Shown here one piece after another: positions 9,623-17,997 of a stretch of 64,000 bases of DNA. The stretch is taken from positions 62,001 to 126,000 of the forward strand of contig CBDHDJ010000003.1 of the NCBI GenBank assembly GCA_965261645.1, in the 5' to 3' direction. A program made the position numbers and the translations under genes. The DNA comes from CBDHDJ01 sp965261645 (GTDB lineage: Bacteria > Pseudomonadota > Alphaproteobacteria > SHVV01). Every line of letters begins with the position of its first letter. The stretch's first letter is position 1. The notes under the pieces were generated by a model. The model worked only from the letters and a program-made list of their open reading frames with translations. It was not told where the DNA came from and did no database searches.

Positions 9623-10492
9623 GTGTCGCGGATTGCCTATGTGAACGGCCGTTACGTCCCGCATGGCGAGGCCGTCGTGCACGTCGAGGATCGCGGCTAC
9701 CAGTTTGCCGACGGCGTCTATGAGGTGATCGCCGTCCAGCGCGGGCGCCTGATCGACAAGGAGCCCCATCTCGATCGCCTTGATCGTTCGCTGGGCGAGC
9801 TGCAGATCGGTTGGCCGATGTCGTGGGCCGCCCTGTCGGTGGTGATGGCGGAGTGCGTGCGCCGCAACAGGGTGCGCGAAGGTATCGTCTACATCCAGAT
9901 GACGCGCGGCGTGGCCCGCCGCGATCACGCCTTCCCGCACGAAGCCCGGACATCGATGGTGATCACCGCTCGGAGCCAGACGCCGTCGGCGAAAATCTTT
10001 TCCCAGGGTGTCAAGGTTGTCAGCGTGCCGGACATCCGTTGGCGACGCTGCGATATCAAATCGCTCGCGCTGCTACCCAACATCCTGGCCAAGCAATTCG
10101 CCAAGGAGAAGGGGGCCTACGAGGCCTGGCAGGTCGAACCCGACGGTTATGTAACCGAAGGCAGCTCGACCAATGCGTGGATCGTCGACCAGAATGGGGC
10201 CATCGTGACGCGCCATCTCGAAAACGCCGTCTTGAGCGGCATTACCCGGCTCATGCTCGTCGATCTCGCCCGGCGCAATGGTATCGAGCTGGTCGAGCGC
10301 GCGTTCACGCTCGATGAGGCCAAAGAGGCGCGCGAAGCGTTTCTCACGAGCACCACCTCGTTCGTTCTGCCGGTCGTGCAGATCGACGACCGGGTGATCG
10401 GCAACGGGCAGCCCGGGTCGGTGACGCTCCGCTTGCGCGAGATGTACGAAAACTATGTCAACGTGGTGGAGGAGGAGACAGACGCCGCCTGA
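9623..10492 (+). CDS. dat: D-amino-acid (D-alanine) transaminase, fold-type IV PLP enzyme
   Basis: The protein has 289 residues. It begins MSRIAYVNGRYVPHGEA from a GTG codon at 9623. Features of class IV aminotransferases include EDRGYQFADGVYEV at the N-terminus and DIKSLALLPNILAK with the PLP lysine. YVTEGSSTNAWIV and a later phosphate-binding TSTTSFVLPV stretch follow. The sequence fits D-alanine transaminase better than branched-chain aminotransferase, so it likely interconverts D-alanine and D-glutamate for cell-wall synthesis or D-amino-acid use. It lies 26 bp after trkH and before hfq, its usual neighbour in this group. The exact amino-acid specificity is an inference. Confidence 0.88.
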   Translation: MSRIAYVNGRYVPHGEAVVHVEDRGYQFADGVYEVIAVQRGRLIDKEPHLDRLDRSLGELQIGWPMSWAALSVVMAECVRRNRVREGIVYIQMTRGVARRDHAFPHEARTSMVITARSQTPSAKIFSQGVKVVSVPDIRWRRCDIKSLALLPNILAKQFAKEKGAYEAWQVEPDGYVTEGSSTNAWIVDQNGAIVTRHLENAVLSGITRLMLVDLARRNGIELVERAFTLDEAKEAREAFLTSTTSFVLPVVQIDDRVIGNGQPGSVTLRLREMYENYVNVVEEETDAA

Positions 10493-10544
10493 GCGACCCT
10501 TGTGCGACGGATACCGGGTTCTATCTTGCATGCTAGAATGAGCA

Positions 10545-10586
10545 TCCCCATATAAGGGGAAGCTTGGACCCCTATCCCCGTCCAAG
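10545..10586 (+). promoter_or_regulatory. Two short hairpins in the region upstream of hfq
   Basis: In the 227-bp gap before hfq there are two adjacent inverted repeats. One is TCCCC/GGGGA with a 6-nt loop (10545-10560). The other is CTTGGAC/GTCCAAG with a 10-nt loop (10563-10586). A TAGAAT hexamer at 10534-10539 could be a -10 element, although no good -35 is seen. The hairpins may belong to the hfq leader; hfq messages are autoregulated in other bacteria. The function here is only a suggestion. Confidence 0.3.
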
Positions 10587-10719
10587 ACAAAGGCGGCATT
10601 CGCGGTGGATGTGGTCGTTTGTTTGTGGCATCCGCCGCGGGCATACGGGAGCGAGGGTCGGTGTCAGTGTGGCCCTGGATCCCGAAATACAGCAAAACGA
10701 GAAAAGGCGGGGTACAACG

Positions 10720-10977
10720 ATGTCCGCACCTAAGAGCCCAAACCTTCAGGACGTGTTTCTCAACAACATCCGCAAGAACAAGGTTCCCGTGACGGTCTTT
10801 CTGGTGAACGGAGTGAAGCTACAAGGTGTGATCACCTGGTTCGACAATTTTTCGGTTCTGCTCAGGCGGGACGGCCACGCCCAGCTGGTTTATAAGCACG
10901 CCATATCCACGGTGATGCCGTCAACGCCCATCCAGCTGTTCGATGCGGCGGAAGAAGCGGCCCTCGAAGCTGAGTAA
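10720..10977 (+). CDS. hfq: RNA chaperone Hfq
   Basis: The protein has 85 residues. It shows the Sm1 motif (QDVFLNNIRKNKVPVTVFLVNGVKLQG) and the Sm2 motif YKHAISTVMP, ending in a short acidic tail as in other alphaproteobacteria. Hfq is a cytosolic hexamer that pairs small RNAs with mRNAs. The ATG at 10720 was preferred over an upstream in-frame start because it places the protein at the family's normal N-terminus (MSAPKSPNLQD). It overlaps the start of hflX by 35 bp in a different frame. Confidence 0.96.
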   Translation: MSAPKSPNLQDVFLNNIRKNKVPVTVFLVNGVKLQGVITWFDNFSVLLRRDGHAQLVYKHAISTVMPSTPIQLFDAAEEAALEAE

Positions 10978-12316
10978 TTCATCCAACAATTCGCTCAACG
11001 GGTCCGCGCTGTCCTGCGGCCGGGCCTTGGTGCTCGCGCCACACGTGAAATCCCGTGCCAACGGGGAGGTCTCGGCCCGGAGTCCCGAGGCGCGGCTCGC
11101 CGAGGCCATCGGCCTAGCCCGTGCCATCGGTCTCGAGATCGTGGACAGCGACCTCATCGCTTTGTCGCGGGCCCGCCCCGGCACGTTGCTCGGCAGCGGC
11201 AAGGTGGCCGCCATCGCCGAACAGGTGGCACGCGACCACATTGACGTCGCCGTCGTCGATGGCGCGCTGACACCGGTGCAGCAGCGCAATCTCGAGCGTG
11301 CCTGGTCATGCAAGGTCATCGACCGCACGGGCCTCATTCTGGAGATTTTCGGCGCCCGCGCGCGGACCCGGGAGGGGCGGGCGCAGGTCGAACTGGCGGC
11401 ACTCACCTACCAGCGGAGCCGCCTCGTGCGGTCATGGACCCACCTCGAACGCCAGCGCGGCGGCTACGGCTTTCTCGGTGGCCCGGGCGAATCCCAGATC
11501 GAGGCCGACCGGCGCCACATCGGCGAGTGCATCACGCGCATCCGCCGTGAGCTCAAGGCCGTGGTCAAGACCCGGAGCCTGCATCGCAGCGAGCGGCGCA
11601 AGGTGCCCTATCCTGTGGTCGCGCTGGTGGGCTACACCAACGCCGGCAAATCGACGTTGTTCAATCACCTGACCGGATCCCACGTATTCGCCAACGATCA
11701 GTTGTTCGCGACGCTCGATCCGACGATGCGGGCCCTGAGCTTGCCCGATGGCCGGCCCATCATCCTGTCCGACACGGTGGGCTTTATTTCTGATCTGCCG
11801 CCCGGGCTGGTCGCGGCCTTCTCCGCAACGCTCGAGGAGGTGCGGGCGGCCGATCTCATCGTCCATGTCCGTGATATCTCGAACCCGGATGCCAAGGCGC
11901 AGAAAAAGGACGTTGTCGCCGTCTTGAGCGATCTCGGCGTCAGCGAAGCCGCCGCCTCGGCGTGTATCGAGGTGTTCAACAAGATCGACCTGGTATCGCG
12001 CGACGAGCGAACCCGCATCGCCAATCAGGCGGCACGCCATGCCCATGTCGCGCCAGTGTCCGCCGTCACGGGCGAGGGGTGCAAGCGCCTGCTGGAGTGT
12101 ATCGCCGCACGGCTATCGGAAAACCGCCATATCGTCGATCTCTCGGTGGCGATTGATGATGGCGCCGCCATCGCTTGGCTTTATCGCCATGGCGAGGTGT
12201 TGAGCCGGGCCGACGATGCTGAATTTGCCCACATCCGGGTCGGCCTCGATCCCGCGGACCGGGGCCGTTTCGCCGCCGCCCGGGCGAATGGCGAATCGGC
12301 CCACAAGCCCGCCTGA
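10943..12316 (+). CDS. hflX: Ribosome-associated GTPase HflX
   Basis: The protein has 457 residues. An N-terminal HflX domain includes PGTLLGSGKVAAIAE and a glycine-rich linker, GGYGFLGGPGESQIE. The G domain follows, with G1 GYTNAGKST, a G3 region DTVGF, and FNKID for G4. HflX splits stalled or heat-stressed 70S ribosomes. The 35-bp overlap with hfq is unusually long and implies coupled translation. The hfq-hflX order is conserved across proteobacteria. The first 20 or so residues are serine- and basic-rich and may not all be translated if a later start is used. Confidence 0.95.
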   Translation: MRRKKRPSKLSNSSNNSLNGSALSCGRALVLAPHVKSRANGEVSARSPEARLAEAIGLARAIGLEIVDSDLIALSRARPGTLLGSGKVAAIAEQVARDHIDVAVVDGALTPVQQRNLERAWSCKVIDRTGLILEIFGARARTREGRAQVELAALTYQRSRLVRSWTHLERQRGGYGFLGGPGESQIEADRRHIGECITRIRRELKAVVKTRSLHRSERRKVPYPVVALVGYTNAGKSTLFNHLTGSHVFANDQLFATLDPTMRALSLPDGRPIILSDTVGFISDLPPGLVAAFSATLEEVRAADLIVHVRDISNPDAKAQKKDVVAVLSDLGVSEAAASACIEVFNKIDLVSRDERTRIANQAARHAHVAPVSAVTGEGCKRLLECIAARLSENRHIVDLSVAIDDGAAIAWLYRHGEVLSRADDAEFAHIRVGLDPADRGRFAAARANGESAHKPA

Positions 12317-12348
12317 TCACCGGACCGAAGCGACCCACCGCCTTTCCG

Positions 12349-12376
12349 TTGACACTCGCGCGAGCGCCGCTATACA
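12349..12376 (+). promoter_or_regulatory. Sigma-70-type promoter of groES
   Basis: A perfect -35 TTGACA (12349-12354) is separated by 16 bp from TATACA (12371-12376). It sits 78 bp before the groES ATG, and the CIRCE-like operator begins two bases after the -10 element. This is the usual arrangement for a housekeeping promoter repressed by HrcA. Confidence 0.75.
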
Positions 12377-12377
12377 A

Positions 12378-12404
12378 CTGGCGCTCATTGCAGGAGAGTG
12401 CCAA
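12378..12404 (+). promoter_or_regulatory. CIRCE-like HrcA operator upstream of groES
   Basis: The left arm CTGGCGCTC (12378-12386), a 9-bp spacer and the right arm GAGTGCCAA (12396-12404) match the CIRCE consensus TTAGCACTC-N9-GAGTGCTAA. The right arm matches at 8 of 9 positions and the left at 6 of 9. Position directly after the -10 element fits an operator that blocks transcription initiation. HrcA itself is not in the window. Confidence 0.7.
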
Positions 12405-12453
12405 GCGCCGGGTCGCGCCGTAAGGCCGCCCGCACAGTTCACGGAGATCGTCG

Positions 12454-12741
12454 ATGAAAATCAGGCCGTTACATGATCGCGTGCTGGTGAAGCGCGTTGA
12501 GGAAGAGACCAAGACCGCCGGCGGCATCATCATTCCCGACACCGCGCAGGAAAAGCCGATGGAGGGCCGAGTCATCGAGGCTGGCGGCGGCGTGCGTGCC
12601 GAGGACGGCAAGCTGCACCCGCTCGACGTCAAGAAGAACGATCGCGTGTTGTTCGCTAAATGGTCGGGCAACGACGTGACGCTCGATGGTGAGGACTACG
12701 TCATCATGAAGGAATCGGACATTCTGGGTGTCGTGAAATAG
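12454..12741 (+). CDS. groES: Co-chaperonin GroES
   Basis: The protein has 95 residues and a full GroES sequence. MKIRPLHDRVLVKRVEEE forms the first strand, the mobile loop is around TAGGIIIPDTAQEKP, and the roof region is GGGVRAEDG. It forms the heptameric lid of the GroEL folding chamber in the cytosol. It has its own strong promoter and CIRCE operator upstream and a terminator 34 bp downstream. The expected groEL partner does not follow; the next gene is an unrelated cupin on the other strand. Confidence 0.96.
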   Translation: MKIRPLHDRVLVKRVEEETKTAGGIIIPDTAQEKPMEGRVIEAGGGVRAEDGKLHPLDVKKNDRVLFAKWSGNDVTLDGEDYVIMKESDILGVVK

Positions 12742-12774
12742 TACCGATCGGTTCGATCAAGCCATGCTTTGACG

Positions 12775-12797
12775 GGGCCGCGCGAGCGGCCCTTTCT
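12775..12797 (+). terminator. Rho-independent terminator after groES
   Basis: A 7-bp stem GGGCCGC/GCGGCCC (12775-12781 and 12786-12792) with a GCGA loop is followed by TTTCT. It lies 34 bp after the groES stop and would end a single-gene transcript. Confidence 0.7.
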
Positions 12798-12900
12798 GCT
12801 GGCTTGCGCTCGGTGCGGGCGCTCGACGGCGATGATGCGCGCGCCCTCGCCGGCCATCGGACGGGCGGTGGCGCCGCCCGAGCCGATTCGATACCTGGAA

Positions 12901-13470
12901 CTAGACGACCTTTTGCTTCTTGGGGTTCATGCGGACGTAGCTGTTCTCATCCGGCTTGAAGTAGGCCCGCTCGTCCTTGTAGCGGCCACCCACGATCGTA
13001 ACCGCGAAAGTGTCGTCGGTCAGGGCCTCGAAGCTGTGGATCTCGGCGGGCGGTGCCACGATGGCGATGTCGTTGCGCTCGAGCACCCGGTCATCCACGA
13101 CCCTCAATTCGGCGTAGCCTTCCTTGCTACCGTCGTCGGACCGGTCGTAGACGACGTGCTTGAGCCGGCCGCTGTAGATTCCCATGGCTTCCCATACGCC
13201 ATGGTCATGGGGTGGAATCACCTTACCCTGAGGAAGCTGGTCGAAAGTAATCGACATCTCACCGTCGTAATAAAGATATTTGGAGTTATCGATGTGATTA
13301 CCCTGGCGTTTGACGCCGGTACTGCTCAGATCCCGGGCCAAAATGTTGGCATAGGGGACGCGCAACGCTGCAAGCAACTTCGGCCCGTCCGCACCGTATA
13401 TCTCGGCCAGATCGAGAACATCCCGCGCAAGTTGGCGAACGGTGTACTCATTTGCAGCTTTGTTCGCCAT
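12901..13470 (-). CDS. Cupin-fold metal enzyme, cysteine-dioxygenase-like family
   Basis: The protein has 189 residues. The central segment VIPPHDHGVWEAMGIYSGRLK supplies an HxH metal pair and a nearby glutamate. PPAEIHSFEAL supplies a third histidine further on, the pattern of double-stranded beta-helix metal enzymes related to cysteine dioxygenases. The N-terminal third (TVRQLARDVLDLAEIYG) is helical. A predicted start at 13470 gives MANKAANEYTVRQ. It stands alone, and the substrate is not known. Bases 12798-12900 between the groES terminator and this gene show nothing recognisable. Confidence 0.72.
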   Translation of the reverse strand: MANKAANEYTVRQLARDVLDLAEIYGADGPKLLAALRVPYANILARDLSSTGVKRQGNHIDNSKYLYYDGEMSITFDQLPQGKVIPPHDHGVWEAMGIYSGRLKHVVYDRSDDGSKEGYAELRVVDDRVLERNDIAIVAPPAEIHSFEALTDDTFAVTIVGGRYKDERAYFKPDENSYVRMNPKKQKVV

Positions 13471-13556
13471 CGTCTCTCTCCCTAAGCATTCTCTACCGCC
13501 AGCCTGGGGCCTGGTGTGAGGCTTATGCCATCGCGAACTCGTTTGGCACAGCGCGT

Positions 13557-13725
13557 TTATGCCGAACCAACCGGGTGGCAGGCGAGGAGAGTGCCGATGG
13601 GGCCTGGCACAGGGTGCCATCCCAGCACCGTGCGGGGGCCAGCCCGGGCCGGCGACGTCCTGCGGCCCCAGTCTATACCGCTGGCGCCGGTGATGAACAC
13701 CGTCTTGCCGGCCAGCGTCTTTACG
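13557..13725 (-). pseudogene. Fragment of a short-chain dehydrogenase (SDR)
   Basis: Reading the minus strand from just past the mazG stop gives KTLAGKTVFITGASGI, the first beta-strand and the start of the TGxxxGIG cofactor loop of an SDR. The glycine pattern then breaks down (DWGRRTSPARAG) and the frame stops after about 55 codons. No later SDR motif (YxxxK) appears before the cupin. No proper start codon remains: the codon where GTG or ATG is expected reads GTA. This is a decayed remnant, once probably downstream of mazG. Confidence 0.6.
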
Positions 13726-14515
13726 CTCGCTCGGCCTCCTTGGCGCGCTGCCAGAGCTCTTCCATCTCTTCGAGCGAGGCATCCCCGGGCCGCCGCCCTT
13801 GCTTGGCCAGCGCCGCCTCGATGGCACGGAAACGGCGGGTGAATTTGGCGTTGGCATCGCGGAGCGTCGTTTCGGCGTCGAGCTCCAGATGGCGCGCGAG
13901 GTTGACGCACGCGAACAACAGATCACCGGCTTCCTCGGCGATGTGGTCCGAATTTTCAGGGGCCTCAAGCGCTTGGCGCAGCTCGGCGATCTCCTCTTCG
14001 AGCTTGTCGATGACTTGGGCGGCGTCGGGCCAGTCGAAACCGACCCGTGCGGCGCGCTTCTGGAGCTTGGCGGCGCGCGCCAGGGCGGGCAGGGCAGCGG
14101 GAATACGGTCGAGTTCCGAGCCCTCCTCGCCACTGCCGGCGCGTTCCTCCGCCTTGAGGGTCTCCCAATGGACGGTCTGGGCTTCCGCGGAATCGATGCT
14201 CACGTCGCCGAATACGTGCGGATGGCGGCGTTCCATCTTGCTCGAGACGGCCTCGACCACGTCATCGAAGGAGAACGCGCCGGACTCCTCGGCCATCTGG
14301 GCGTGAAACACCACCTGGAACAGAAGATCGCCGAGCTCGTCCTTGAGCGCCGCCATGTCATCCTCGCGGATCGCCTCGGCCACCTCATAGGCCTCCTCGA
14401 TGGTGTAGGGCGCGATGGTGGCGAAATCCTGCTCGCGGTCCCACGGGCAGCCCTCCGTCGGATGGCGCAACCGCGCCATGATGTCGAGCAGCCGCTGGAT
14501 GGGAGTCGGATTCAT
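13721..14515 (-). CDS. mazG: Nucleoside triphosphate pyrophosphohydrolase MazG
   Basis: The protein has 264 residues and two MazG repeats. The first has CPWDREQDFATIAPYTIEEAYEV and DELGDLLFQVVFHAQMA. The second, near residue 170, has VGFDWPDAAQVIDKLEEEIAEL and EEAGDLLFACVNLARHL. The EExxE and ExxD clusters bind magnesium. MazG hydrolyses NTPs, including aberrant ones, to NMP and pyrophosphate. The ATG at 14515 starts at MNPTPIQRLLDIMARLR, which matches the family; an upstream in-frame start would add about 35 unrelated residues. Confidence 0.93.
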   Translation of the reverse strand: MNPTPIQRLLDIMARLRHPTEGCPWDREQDFATIAPYTIEEAYEVAEAIREDDMAALKDELGDLLFQVVFHAQMAEESGAFSFDDVVEAVSSKMERRHPHVFGDVSIDSAEAQTVHWETLKAEERAGSGEEGSELDRIPAALPALARAAKLQKRAARVGFDWPDAAQVIDKLEEEIAELRQALEAPENSDHIAEEAGDLLFACVNLARHLELDAETTLRDANAKFTRRFRAIEAALAKQGRRPGDASLEEMEELWQRAKEAERA

Positions 14516-14675
14516 GACAGCGGCATTATCGGCAGGCGGGCGAGGCTTCGCAACAGGGAGCAGTCCGAGTTTATCAATTGCCGGTTTGCACGATGTCGGT
14601 TCGGCCAAATGCAGCTTCAAGGGCGTTGGTGGGATAATTATAAGATCGCATAATATTTATTATGGAAAATACGGG

Positions 14676-14853
14676 TTATTTATTTAATATCAACGGATTG
14701 AGGAGAATTTCTCAGGTTTCTGTGATGTTGACGGGTTCGCGCTAGACCGCGATCACCAAGCCGTTTATTTATTTAATATCAACGGATTGAGAAGAATTTC
14801 TCAGGTTTCTGTGATGTTGACGGGTTCGCGCTAGACCGCGATCACCAAGCCGT
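14676..14853. repeat. 89-bp tandem direct duplication
   Basis: Bases 14676-14764 and 14765-14853 are the same 89-bp unit with one difference, GAGGAGAAT versus GAGAAGAAT. Each unit begins TTATTTATTTAATATC and ends CACCAAGCCGT. The right copy contains the last seven codons and stop of the PhnP-like gene; the left copy repeats that stop and six and a half codons as dead sequence. The unit is AT-rich at its left end, unlike the surrounding DNA. The rest of this gap (14516-14675) is also AT-rich and holds nothing recognisable. Confidence 0.95.
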
Positions 14854-15589
14854 CATAGGCCGGCTCGACGCCGGCGGGCAGCCGCCCCTTCAGGGCCTGG
14901 TAATCGAGGTCGTTGGTCATGTGCGTGAGGATGGCACGGGCGGGTTTGAGCCGCTCGATCCAGCCGAGCGTGGTGGCGAGATGCGCGTGGGTCGGATGTG
15001 GGCGTTCGCGCAGCGCATCGACGATCCACACCTCGACGCCCGCCAGCACCTCGAACGCCTCGTCGGACAAGTCGACGAGATCGGTCGAATACGCGACCCG
15101 GCCGAAACGGAAGCCCAAAGTCTCGACCGGGCCGTGATTCTGGGAAAACGGCGTAACATCGATGCCACCGACGCAAAACGGGCCATCGATGAGCACATTC
15201 GAGAGAATCGCCGGATAAAGCGCTTCGGTGTCCTGGAAGAAGGCGTAGGAAAAGCGCTGCACCAGCGATGTGCTGGTTGGCGCATCGGAATAGGCTTCGA
15301 TCGGGCGACCCGCGCCCAGCGCAAAGATGCGCAGATCGTCGATGCCGTGGGTGTGATCGGCGTGATCGTGGGTATAGAGCACCGCATCGATGCGTTTGAT
15401 CCCGGCGGCGAGCGCCTGGGCGCGCAAATCGGGCGAGGAATCGACGAGGATGGACGTGCCTTCGCTTTCGACCCAGATCGAGGGCCGGGTGCGCCGGTTG
15501 CGCGGCTCGTTGGGATCGCACGCGCCCCAGTCGCCGTCGGGGCGCGGCACGCCCCCGGATGTCCCGCAGCCGAGGATCACCACGCGCAT
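14831..15589 (-). CDS. PhnP-like metallo-beta-lactamase-fold phosphodiesterase
   Basis: The protein has 252 residues. It opens with MRVVILGCGTSGGVPRPDG, typical of the PhnP/RNase Z-like group. The metal-binding motif HDHADH follows (THDHADHTHGID), with SQNHGPVETLGFRFG and YSTDLVDL later and a final histidine in LTHMTNDLDY. The GCGTSGGVP start and length match MBL-fold hydrolases commonly found directly after tatD in alphaproteobacteria. The ATG overlaps the tatD stop by one base, so translation is coupled. A GTG one codon upstream is an alternative start. Its 3' end has been tandemly duplicated. Confidence 0.85.
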   Translation of the reverse strand: MRVVILGCGTSGGVPRPDGDWGACDPNEPRNRRTRPSIWVESEGTSILVDSSPDLRAQALAAGIKRIDAVLYTHDHADHTHGIDDLRIFALGAGRPIEAYSDAPTSTSLVQRFSYAFFQDTEALYPAILSNVLIDGPFCVGGIDVTPFSQNHGPVETLGFRFGRVAYSTDLVDLSDEAFEVLAGVEVWIVDALRERPHPTHAHLATTLGWIERLKPARAILTHMTNDLDYQALKGRLPAGVEPAYDGLVIAV

Positions 15590-16368
15590 CACGGCGCCTG
15601 CGCCTTGGAGAACAAGGTGAAGAAATTGGCCGTGGTGGCGGCGGCGAAGGCATCGAGGGACACCGCCTTGAGCGCGGCGACGAGGGCCGCGGTGTGGCGC
15701 ACGAACTCGGGCTCGTTCCGCTTGCCGCGGTTCGGCACCGGCGCGAGATAGGGCGCATCGGTCTCGACCAACAGGCGTTCGAGCGGCACGGTTTTCGCGA
15801 CCGCCCGGAGATCGTCCGCATTATTGAAGGTCACGATGCCAGAAAACGAGATGTAGAAGCCGAGCGCAAACGCTCTCTCGGCGAGCCCCTGTCCTGCGGT
15901 AAAGCAGTGGATCACGCCGCCGAACGGGCCTTTCGCCATCTCGTCTTCGAGAATGGCCGCGGTGTCCTCATCGGCATCGCGCGAATGCACGATGAGCGGC
16001 AAGCCGGTCGCCCGCGCCGCGGCGATATGGACACGGAAGCACTCGCGTTGGCGCGCCCGCGGGCTGTTGTCGTAGTAGTAATCGAGCCCGGTCTCGCCGA
16101 TGCCGATGACCTTGGGATGGCGCGCAAGCTCGATCAGGCGCTCCGCGTCGATGTCGGGTTCGCTCGCCACTTCATGGGGATGGACCCCCACCGAGCACCA
16201 GATGTTGTCGAAACGCTCGGCGATCCCGGCCACCTTGTCGAAGGCGCCGGTCAGCGTCCCGATCGTCAGCATTACGCCGACATCATTCGCGTGCGCCCGA
16301 TCCACGAGCTGATCGAGATCCTCGGCGAAATCGGGAAAATCGAGGTGGCAATGGCTATCGACCAGCAT
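15589..16368 (-). CDS. tatD: TatD family metal-dependent deoxyribonuclease
   Basis: The protein has 259 residues. The metal ligands of the TIM-barrel are visible in order: DSHCHLD near the start, SVGVHPHE, GETGLDYYYD, IVHSRDADED, IHCFTAG and VETDAPYLAP. TatD proteins are 3'-5' exonucleases involved in DNA repair and quality control. The gene lies between metG (3 bp upstream) and the PhnP-like gene, a conserved metG-tatD-MBL cluster. Confidence 0.94.
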   Translation of the reverse strand: MLVDSHCHLDFPDFAEDLDQLVDRAHANDVGVMLTIGTLTGAFDKVAGIAERFDNIWCSVGVHPHEVASEPDIDAERLIELARHPKVIGIGETGLDYYYDNSPRARQRECFRVHIAAARATGLPLIVHSRDADEDTAAILEDEMAKGPFGGVIHCFTAGQGLAERAFALGFYISFSGIVTFNNADDLRAVAKTVPLERLLVETDAPYLAPVPNRGKRNEPEFVRHTAALVAALKAVSLDAFAAATTANFFTLFSKAQAP

Positions 16369-16371
16369 CGC

Positions 16372-17931
16372 TCAGCCGGCGGCCTCCTCCGCCTTTTCCA
16401 CGTAACGCGGGAATACGCCCTCGGGCTTGGGCAGCTTCGTGCCGGGCGTGAGCGCGCCGGCCCCGCCCAAATCGGCGAACCCGCGCTTGTCTTCGTTCAC
16501 CGCGAGCTGATCGAGAATGCGCGCCGCCGCACCGGGCGTGAACGGTTGCAGGAGGATCGCGACATGGCGCAGGGTCTCGGCCACCACGTAAAGCACGGTT
16601 CCCATGCGCGCCGCATCGCTCTTGCGGAGCTCCCACGGCGCCTGGGCGTCGACATAGCGGTTGGCCTCGCCGACGATGCGCCATAGCTCGATGAGCGCGG
16701 TGTGAATTTCCTGGCGCCCCATGGCGGGTTGCAGGCTCGGGTGCAGCGCGTGCGCGCCGGTCAGCAAATCGTCGTCGGCTGTGGTGAAATCTCCCGGCGC
16801 CGGCAGCGCGGCGTCGCAGTTGCGGTTGATCATGCTGAGCACGCGCTGCACCAGGTTGCCGAGATCGTTGGCCAAATCCCCGTTGAGCCGGTTGACCATG
16901 GCGCGGTGAGAAAAATCGCCGTCGTTGCCGAAGGGCAGTTCGCGCATGAGGAAATACCGCACCGGGTCGACGCCGTAGTGCGCGACCAGATCGCGGGGCG
17001 CGATGAAGTTGCCGAGGGATTTAGACATCTTCTGGCCCTCCACGGTCCACCAGCCGTGCGCGAAGACGCGCTCTGGCGGTGCGACGCCCGCGGCCATCAG
17101 AAAGGCGGGCCAGTAGATGGCGTGAAAGCGCAGGATATCCTTGCCGACGACATGCAGCGTCGCGGGCCAATAGCGCTTGTAGGACGCCGAATCGGTGTCC
17201 GGAAAGCCGACGCCGGTAATGTAGTTGGTGAGCGCATCGAGCCAGACATACATGATGTGATCGGGATCGTCCGGCACCGCCACGCCCCACCGGAAGCTGG
17301 TGCGCGAGATGGACAGGTCCCTGAGGCCGCCCTTGACGAAGCTCACGACCTCATTGCGCCGTGAGGGAGGCAAGACGAAGTCCGGGTTCGCGTCGTAGAA
17401 CGCGAGCAGGCGGTCCTGCCAGGTGCTCAGGCGGAAGAAGTAGCTTGGCTCCTCGACCCATTCCACCGGCGCGCCGGTGGGTGCGATCTTGCCGTCGGGC
17501 GTGTCGCTGAGCTCGTCCTCACCGTAGAACGCCTCGTCGCGCACCGAATACCAGCCGGCATAGGTGTCGAGATAAATCTCGTCCGCCTCCATGAGGCGCT
17601 GCCAGATTGCCTGGCTCGCGCGAACATGGCGTTCTTCGGTGGTGCGGATAAAGTCATCGTTGGAGTAGTTCATGAGCGCCGACAGCTCGCGGAAGTTCTG
17701 GCTCACCTGATCGCAGAACGACTGCGGATCGAGGCCCGCGGCGATCGCCGATTTCTCCACCTTCTGGCCGTGCTCGTCGGTGCCGGTCAGGAAATATACA
17801 TCGCGGCCGTCGAGGCGCATAAACCGGGCCAGCACGTCGCACGCCAGCGTCGTGTAAGCGTGTCCGATATGGGGCACGTCGTTCACGTAGTAGATGGGCG
17901 TGGTGATGTAATAGGGTTCAGGCGTTGGCAT
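16372..17931 (-). CDS. metG: Methionyl-tRNA synthetase
   Basis: The protein has 519 residues. The class I signatures are HIGHAY near residue 22 (NDVPHIGHAYTTLACDV) and KMSKSLGNF near residue 300. TGTDEHGQKVEKSA and HGWWTVEGQKMSK are also typical. It has no C-terminal tRNA-binding extension, as in the shorter alphaproteobacterial type. It charges tRNA-Met in the cytosol. It lies in one minus-strand block with tmk and holB upstream and tatD downstream. Confidence 0.96.
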   Translation of the reverse strand: MPTPEPYYITTPIYYVNDVPHIGHAYTTLACDVLARFMRLDGRDVYFLTGTDEHGQKVEKSAIAAGLDPQSFCDQVSQNFRELSALMNYSNDDFIRTTEERHVRASQAIWQRLMEADEIYLDTYAGWYSVRDEAFYGEDELSDTPDGKIAPTGAPVEWVEEPSYFFRLSTWQDRLLAFYDANPDFVLPPSRRNEVVSFVKGGLRDLSISRTSFRWGVAVPDDPDHIMYVWLDALTNYITGVGFPDTDSASYKRYWPATLHVVGKDILRFHAIYWPAFLMAAGVAPPERVFAHGWWTVEGQKMSKSLGNFIAPRDLVAHYGVDPVRYFLMRELPFGNDGDFSHRAMVNRLNGDLANDLGNLVQRVLSMINRNCDAALPAPGDFTTADDDLLTGAHALHPSLQPAMGRQEIHTALIELWRIVGEANRYVDAQAPWELRKSDAARMGTVLYVVAETLRHVAILLQPFTPGAAARILDQLAVNEDKRGFADLGGAGALTPGTKLPKPEGVFPRYVEKAEEAAG

Positions 17932-17997
17932 GATGGCGCTTCGATCGCGTTCGGGCCCCTTCCCCGCCCCGCTCGAGGGCGGCGCATGGCCAGCGCC

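Noticed and set aside
12798..12900. A groEL remnant after groES
   Set aside because: No frame in this stretch resembles any part of GroEL.
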